Of a DNA stretch of 64,000 bases, positions 58,557 to 64,000 are shown in pieces. The notes beneath the pieces were generated by a model, which was not told the origin of the DNA, did no database searches, and saw nothing but the letters and a program-made list of their open reading frames with translations. The stretch covers positions 39,445,637-39,509,636 of the forward strand of contig OU342632.1 of the NCBI GenBank assembly GCA_910589415.1, in the 5' to 3' direction. A program made the translations under genes and the position numbers. Source of the stretch: Malachius bipustulatus. Taxonomy: Eukaryota; Arthropoda; Insecta; Coleoptera; Melyridae. Within the stretch, counting starts at the first letter, position 1. Every line of letters starts with the position of its first letter.

Positions 58557-59070
58557 GTCTTCTAGAAATCACCTGTGGAAGAAACCACCATGTTCCATGT
58601 TCGTAAAGCGGGAATAGGTTAAATATCGCTCGTTGGACTGTAAGGGAAAAAACGGTGGTGCCTGCTTCAAGAAATTGGCTGTGAACGATATGGCCTGTTA
58701 TTTTGTTCCTGCAAGAAGTAGAAATATCGATCGAGAGAATTTAGAAGGGGGTCGACTCTAACCAAGTCTTCTAGAAATTAGCTGTGAAGGAAGCTACCTT
58801 GTTCCTGGATAGCAGGAAAGGGTTTTCGATATCGATTGAAGAAATTTCTAATGGGGAAAATGGTGGTGACGTCTTCCAGGAGTCGGTTGTTAACGATACG
58901 ACCTTCTATCGTGTTCCTGCAAAAATGGGAATATGGAATAAGTCAATTATCAGTCGATAGAATTGACAAAAAAAAGTAAGACTGTGATGACCCGGTCTTC
59001 AAAAAATTAGCTGGGAAGGAAAGGGGAAAAAGTTGATGCGTCCGATCTTCCAGAAGTCATGCTTCAACCC
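58557..59070 (+). repeat. Diverged tandem array, about 105-bp period, five to six units
   Basis: Unit starts resembling GTCTTCTAGAAATTAGCTGTG occur at about 58,557, 58,663, 58,766, 58,871, 58,995 and 59,045, spaced 106, 103, 105, 124 and 50 bp. Within units the order is TAGCTGTGAA, a CCTTGTTCCTG block, an ATATCGATYGA block, then TGGTGRCG before the next start. Units are perhaps 65-75% similar by eye. The array is not in one reading frame and has stops. This looks like an old satellite fragment or the repeats of an uncharacterised element. Confidence 0.75.
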
Positions 59071-61995
59071 AATCTAAACTTAGGAACAGCTTCCTGCTAT
59101 ATAGATACATTTTAATTAGAAATTAAACATTAAATACAAAAAAAAAATAAACACAAATTATATACACGCATTTCTGTGATAAAAATACGAATAGACTAAA
59201 AGACTATAAAACTTTAAACTTCACTGTTTGATACCTTTTTATTACTAAAGATCGAATATTCAGGAAACAGAAAACGGAAGTGTTTTGTATAATGATCGTA
59301 TATCTTGGCTAATGTATCCTTTAATACTGAAATATTCTGCATAAATCATCAAATTTTAGAAGCATTCAAAGCTACAAGCGTCACTTAGTTCAGATTGCAT
59401 CAAAGTAAATGTAATTTTATATGCATTAACGCTGAGCTTTCAGTTAAATAATTAATTATTCTAAAAGTCATCATAAGTGGATACCTAGGAACATATTCTT
59501 TATTTTCATTTACGTAGGTACATATTACTTACAACGAATCTATACATAAGTATATTCATGTGAAGATATCATGAATAATTGATTTAAAAAAAATATGAAA
59601 ATAGTTATGTATGAAAAATGGTAGCCGAGATATAAAAGCGATTTCAGAATAATATTTTAAGCCTTAAAATCTTTTATTTTTCCTGTTCATAAATGAACGT
59701 CGGTAACTGTTGTTATATTTTTCTCCTTTTTGAATTCACTGGAAAGGTTTATGGTCTTGTAGATATTTTTATGTTCATAATACAAACAAAATAAAAGAAA
59801 ACGGGATGATAAAAATATCTGTCGAATTACCTTTTATATTTCTGCCTAAGCATGAAAAAATCATAAAAATAATACTTTCCCTGTATTCATTTCCGTGTGA
59901 GGATATAATTTCCCGACATAGGACTCTGGAAGCATTTTATAGTTCATGGAAACATCGCTGTCTAATGTTTTATATTTTGTAGGTAGGTAGTATCGCGGGT
60001 GAAACACGCTCGCTTTTACGAAACTTACTTAGGTAGGTATAAGCGAAAATTTCATATGTCACGAATACAATTACACGAAATTATAGAGTTATAACATCCA
60101 TAGAGTGAAAATGCATTCCAGTATGGAAATTTTGGTTCTATTACCTTCATAAACGAACGTAATTTAACCCCATATTTATAGTCTTCTAACCTAATGCAAA
60201 CAATTTTCAGTGTATAATGAAAACCCTATCTATATACAATTATTATGCATGTGAGGAAGTTGTTAATCCTTTTTTGTATTTATATTCAAATTATGATACC
60301 CTACAAATTATTCTACAATAGGTACAGTATTTCATATCTTATTTTTGATATTCTTGAAGGTTAATTGCTCCTTGTACTGCATAATATATTAATTATTGTT
60401 ATGATAATCAAATAACTCACAACCCACCTTTACATAAACGAAAGTTCTATTTATTTAATTAACACGAGTAATAGATTTATGTCAGTGGGACAGACGTAAG
60501 TATATAAAATGAGTAGGCGTATCGAAAAAGATAATGAAAAATATAATGAAAATAAAAATTAACCATCAAGATGGCAAAGTAGATTATATTTAAATTCTGC
60601 TCGAAGATTAAACCAGAGAAAGCATGACTCTCCCTTGGTAATAGACTGACCTAGTAGATAGATAATTCGATTAGCGACGAATCCCACCAACAGTTACTTA
60701 ACTCCTTGTAGAAAACCAAACTCCAGGATTATGTCTTTATACTTCACGAGCTTAAGGATTTTTCTATAGTGTGCTGAGTTTAAGCTAAAGGATAGCAATA
60801 TGTTAACTGAATTCATATTGTTGAAAATATCAAGTCGATGCTTTCATATTATCGAAACTATCTCAAAGAAATTTTTTCGATGGCCTCCTCGGTTCTTTTA
60901 TGTAACATGCCAAGTTTGTTCTGTGAATTTAAAAATTCACATAATATTTTTCTGCTGTTTTCAAAAAAAACTGTGCTAATAATTTATTTTAGGGAAGGAA
61001 CATATTGTGATAATTCATAAACACTTTCTCTCGAATTTTATGGAAACTTCACCTACTAGACATATGAAATTTTAAACAAAATTTGAAAAAAAAATAATTT
61101 CTATATTTTCAAAATTTACATGTTTCGGCAACAGATGAAGGACAAAAGGGGGTCGAAGTGGTTCTTGTAAATATTGCAAAATGCGTCGATGGTGTCGGTT
61201 TCACGAAAACTTGGCCTCTCGCACGATTAATTTGATTAAATTTATAAAAAATATCTTGAACCAAAAAATTGTTAACCTGTCAAATAGAAAGCTCCAAAGA
61301 CGTGTCTTTTATATGTTTCTCTAGCTTCCTTATCGTAGAAAATAGGGTTATCTTATCCAAAGAGTTCTAAAAATACTTTCGAGTAATCCTGGGTAACATT
61401 TACAGCAGTGAGCTGACTGATCGGGACAGTCGAAAAAAATTTATTTAGGTTGGTAGGTACAAGTGAAAAAGCTGCTGGGAGTCCAAAAAAAGCTGCTATA
61501 TTGTTCAAATTCTTATTTGTTTCTTGTTTGTGAAAACAGCAGTATAGGCAACAGTTTATAGCTCAGCTCTTAATGGAGAATAAATTGAAAATCGCCATGG
61601 TCCAAAAAATCCGAAAGTGAACCGACCTCACACGACCCTTAAACGCATGCGCAACCGGTTTAAACCAGCGAAGATACAGCCCAGATCGATTTCTTAATCA
61701 GGTAGACCGATTTTTTTTATTAGCAGAACCGGACTGCGCTTTGCGGTATATGGAAACCGGTTTCACGTGCGTTTAATGAAAAGGAAAAAGTTACTTTCGG
61801 AGTTTTTGGACTGCCCGATTTTCCATTGCCGATTTCATTCCCATGTATTTTTCCTTGAAAGTTTATAGAACTGTCTGTCATATTGTATCTTCTGACAATC
61901 TTAACATCATCAATGTTCTTTCCATATTTGAAAAAGTCACATGAAAAAAATTTTGATTTATCGTCACAAGAATAAGAGGAATCTTTAGAAGTATA
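59071..61995. other. Long AT-rich stretch, no gene recognised
   Basis: ORFs do not exceed 112 codons (61,720-62,058 minus) and carry no recognisable domain. No repeat ends were detected. Confidence 0.4.
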
Positions 61996-62410
61996 ATAAG
62001 GTGGCGCAAAAATAATCACCTTATTAGATGAGGCTCTTATTTTTGCAAATGGTGTCATCTGTCATCGTGACTTTTCATTTGTATGAAGAAGACAGATGTA
62101 AAACTCACCCCGAAAAGTCTCGTCATATACTTACCTACTCCTCAAGAATGTGGAATAATTGTTTCGATTTTTTGCGGAATAACCCGTCGGTGGTGTTGGC
62201 GCAGTGTTTCGCAAATTTCCAGGTCATCCAAAACCAACTGGGCAAACACTACGGCATTTAACCGCTCGCCTTGAAGAGCATGGGACAACACGAGATGCTG
62301 CCAGGTCTAGCCGGCGCCGAAGAGCCGTTCTGCTGAGAATAGCGCGGCTGTGGCTGAAGATATCGTAGAGGACTCTCCAGACATGAGTATCCACCAGACA
62401 TAGTGACACG
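61996..62410 (+). mobile_element. DNA transposon fragment with decayed HTH transposase N-terminus
   Basis: The left end GGTGGCGCAAAAATAATCACC (62000-62020) is the same family tip as 27370. The first 90 bp also align (GCTCTTATTTTTGCAAAT, CATCTGTCATC, GACTTT, GAAGAAGACA). Frames then give FRNNPSVVLAQCF, RLEEHGTTRDAARS and AAVAEDIVEDSPD, which resemble the helix-turn-helix part of arthropod Tc1/mariner-type transposases. They lie in different frames, so it is dead. No right end was found before the LINE fragment that begins at about 62,530. Confidence 0.7.
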
Positions 62411-62529
62411 CAATTGGCAATTAATCAGCGGTTACAGATAATTTTCGTAAAGTACTTGAAGACTTCTCCTTACAAAGTGCAGACAGTGCATCACCTGTCA
62501 TCAGCCTCTTTAAGGAAGCTGACAATCGT

Positions 62530-63120
62530 AACTTTTGGTATTGTATCCATGTATGAAGAAGGTCTCACACCGCAAAGTTCTACCCACATTGGATGTGTTT
62601 TGCTGTTTCGTCATCCTCCAAGCACAGGCAGCATTCAGCGCTGTTCGCTAAATCCATCCAGTGGAGATGATGGTTCAGCTTGCAGTGCCCAGTATATAGG
62701 TCTATTAGGGCTTTCAGTTGTTTCCTGTTAAGCTCCAATAGTTCTTAAGTCCTTTTCTTAGAATTACCCTTTATAAAAGCCTTCGAATGGTCCAATCTTA
62801 CTAAGTTTTGTCATTGCTGGAGAACTTCCTGAATGCTAAGGCATTCAGAGTTAACTGATAGATAGTTCGAGACCGTCTTGGACTTAACTTCAGACACAGC
62901 AGTGACTGGAGTTGAGGGCTTTTAAAGCCGCTTGGCTGTCTGAAAATATATTTTATGGTTTGCGTTGGCAGTGCATCTTTTCTTGCATTTGCTCACAGAG
63001 CTTTATGGCATATATTTCGACCTGGAATATTGTTGCGTGAAAGCCCAGGCTCGAGAAGACTCTCTTCTCCGAGCCAGTGCAACACACCCCACCCCAGCTC
63101 CAGTTGTCTCAGATGTCTTA
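62530..63120 (-). pseudogene. LINE fragment: RNase H and zinc knuckle, minus strand
   Basis: Read on the minus strand from about 63,120: RAWAFTQQ-like and VEIYAIKLCEQMQEKMHC (the counterpart of AEIYAIDLKAQMQEKMHC at 53.0 kb), a decayed middle, then LLELNRKQLKALIDLYTG and NSAECCLCLEDDETAKHIQC (Cys-Cys-His-Cys knuckle). The nucleotide match to 52,975-53,075 is strong, so both derive from one family. RT is absent. Stops and frameshifts are present. Confidence 0.85.
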
Positions 63121-64000
63121 GATCCATCGCTGAACCAACCAAAACCTGCTTCTTTTTAGCTCTTAATAACCTGCAGAAATTAGTTTTACTTATCAAGTAA
63201 AAAAAGTAAATTAATCGAAAGCATACTTTTACGATCAAATTCACCTATCCAATCCAGCAGACGAATTTTCTTGAATTCCAGAAGTAAGAGACAATAACTG
63301 TTAATGACTGCTGAAGACTTATGAAATAGCTACTACTATAACAAACAAATGTAGGGTTGGAGTTGAAGTTGGAGTAGCAACTCCAGAATAGTTCATCCAA
63401 CAATATACCCAAGTCATCGTAATAAGCATAAAGATTAATAACAATTTTTTATGAATAATTTCAGCTTATTCTGAAGTTTGCAACTTGGGCAATCCAAGCG
63501 ATAGCTTTCTATTTCCATCGTGTCGCGCACAACATGCGATGGTTGATTGTTATTTCTGACTGCGAATTCTTGAATGGCAATCGATATATTTCCCCCGTAT
63601 AGGCACACCATTCCATGGTAGGAACTTAGGGAGGCATCTCATGTAAATCAGTAGTTTATACAGTTGTGGTTGAGTTACAATTTGGCGGCGATTGTATTTG
63701 CGTGCGCTACTCATACTTGCCACAACGTATGGTTTTAGCAATCAAGGAGGCCCGACACGCGATCCTCCAGTTAATAATAGCCATTCTGATATACCTATGG
63801 AATGTCCCACCGACACTTACGTAAGAAAAACTTCCCCCGAAAGTCATTGCTCGACTTACAAACTATCCTGCATTGTGGTAATAAGAACCATTTATTTCAT
63901 TGTACTTGGACGTTAAAGCGGTTTAACATATAAGGCTAGTTCAAACCGAAGAAATGCCATTACTTGAAGCAATCTGGTGGCAAAATTGCTGGATTATGTA
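63121..64000. other. No gene recognised
   Basis: AT-rich; a weak hairpin GGAGTTG...CAACTCC lies near 63,360-63,390. ORFs of 63-83 codons have no signature. Confidence 0.4.

Noticed and set aside
62965..63159. ORFs at 62,955-63,200 and 52,792-53,073 sharing the start MAVHLFLH
   Set aside because: They are antisense readings of the shared RNase H region of the LINE copies, not a conserved gene.

Overview
This 64 kb window looks like intergenic or intronic DNA from an insect. It is AT-rich with very short ORFs; the longest is 149 codons and shows no family signature. The arthropod assignment rests on an R1-like non-LTR retrotransposon remnant, several decayed RNase H-bearing LINE copies, and many foldback/MITE elements whose tips read TACAGGGTGTCC or TACCGGGTGTCC. 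The order cannot be fixed from the sequence. No intact host gene was found. The only host-exon candidate is a CpG-rich block at 19.0-19.36 kb with a well-placed ATG and a GTAAGT donor, and it is tentative.

Layout. 0-11 kb: mostly unique sequence with a complete tRNA-derived SINE (3.24-3.54 kb, 12-bp target duplication), an LTR-type primer-binding-site motif (3.87 kb), a 639-bp TIR element (7.8-8.44 kb) and a 139-bp hAT-like MITE (8.9 kb). 11-23 kb: R1-like LINE tail (minus), a second LINE fragment (15.2-16.06 kb, minus), the possible exon, a decayed coding-like stretch (20.2-21.1 kb) and a 19-bp minisatellite. 23.6-33.3 kb: dense palindromic DNA, with a TIR element, a 1.34 kb foldback, a transposase remnant abutting a LINE reverse transcriptase fragment, three more inverted-repeat elements, and a 545-bp palindrome with 261-bp arms in which I found no mismatch and which carries a hammerhead-like core in each arm. 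33.7-43.5 kb: the most layered part. It has two copies of a 760-770 bp element with AATTGGGCGA ends, a 2.37 kb TIR element containing a 1.27 kb foldback which itself contains a 94-bp inverted-repeat insert, a 207-bp module present twice at about 98-99% identity, and several TACAGGGTGT elements. 44-64 kb: a decayed TIR element, a second SINE copy, a well-formed type I hammerhead ribozyme (50.9 kb), the best-preserved LINE remnant (52.4-53.6 kb, plus), an inverted-repeat element (55.2-55.9 kb), a diverged tandem array of about 105-bp period (58.56-59.07 kb), another transposase N-terminus and a third RNase H LINE copy (62-63.1 kb).

The parts do not form a pathway; the window is a stratified record of transposition. 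Relative ages can be read: an AATTGGGCGA element inserted into the tip of the 2.37 kb element, which also hosts nested foldbacks. The items most deserving a second look are the hammerhead ribozyme, the 545-bp palindrome with its ribozyme-like cores, the symmetric 'tip inside arm' architecture of the large foldbacks, the 207-bp module sitting between short inverted flanks at both sites, and the 105-bp tandem array.
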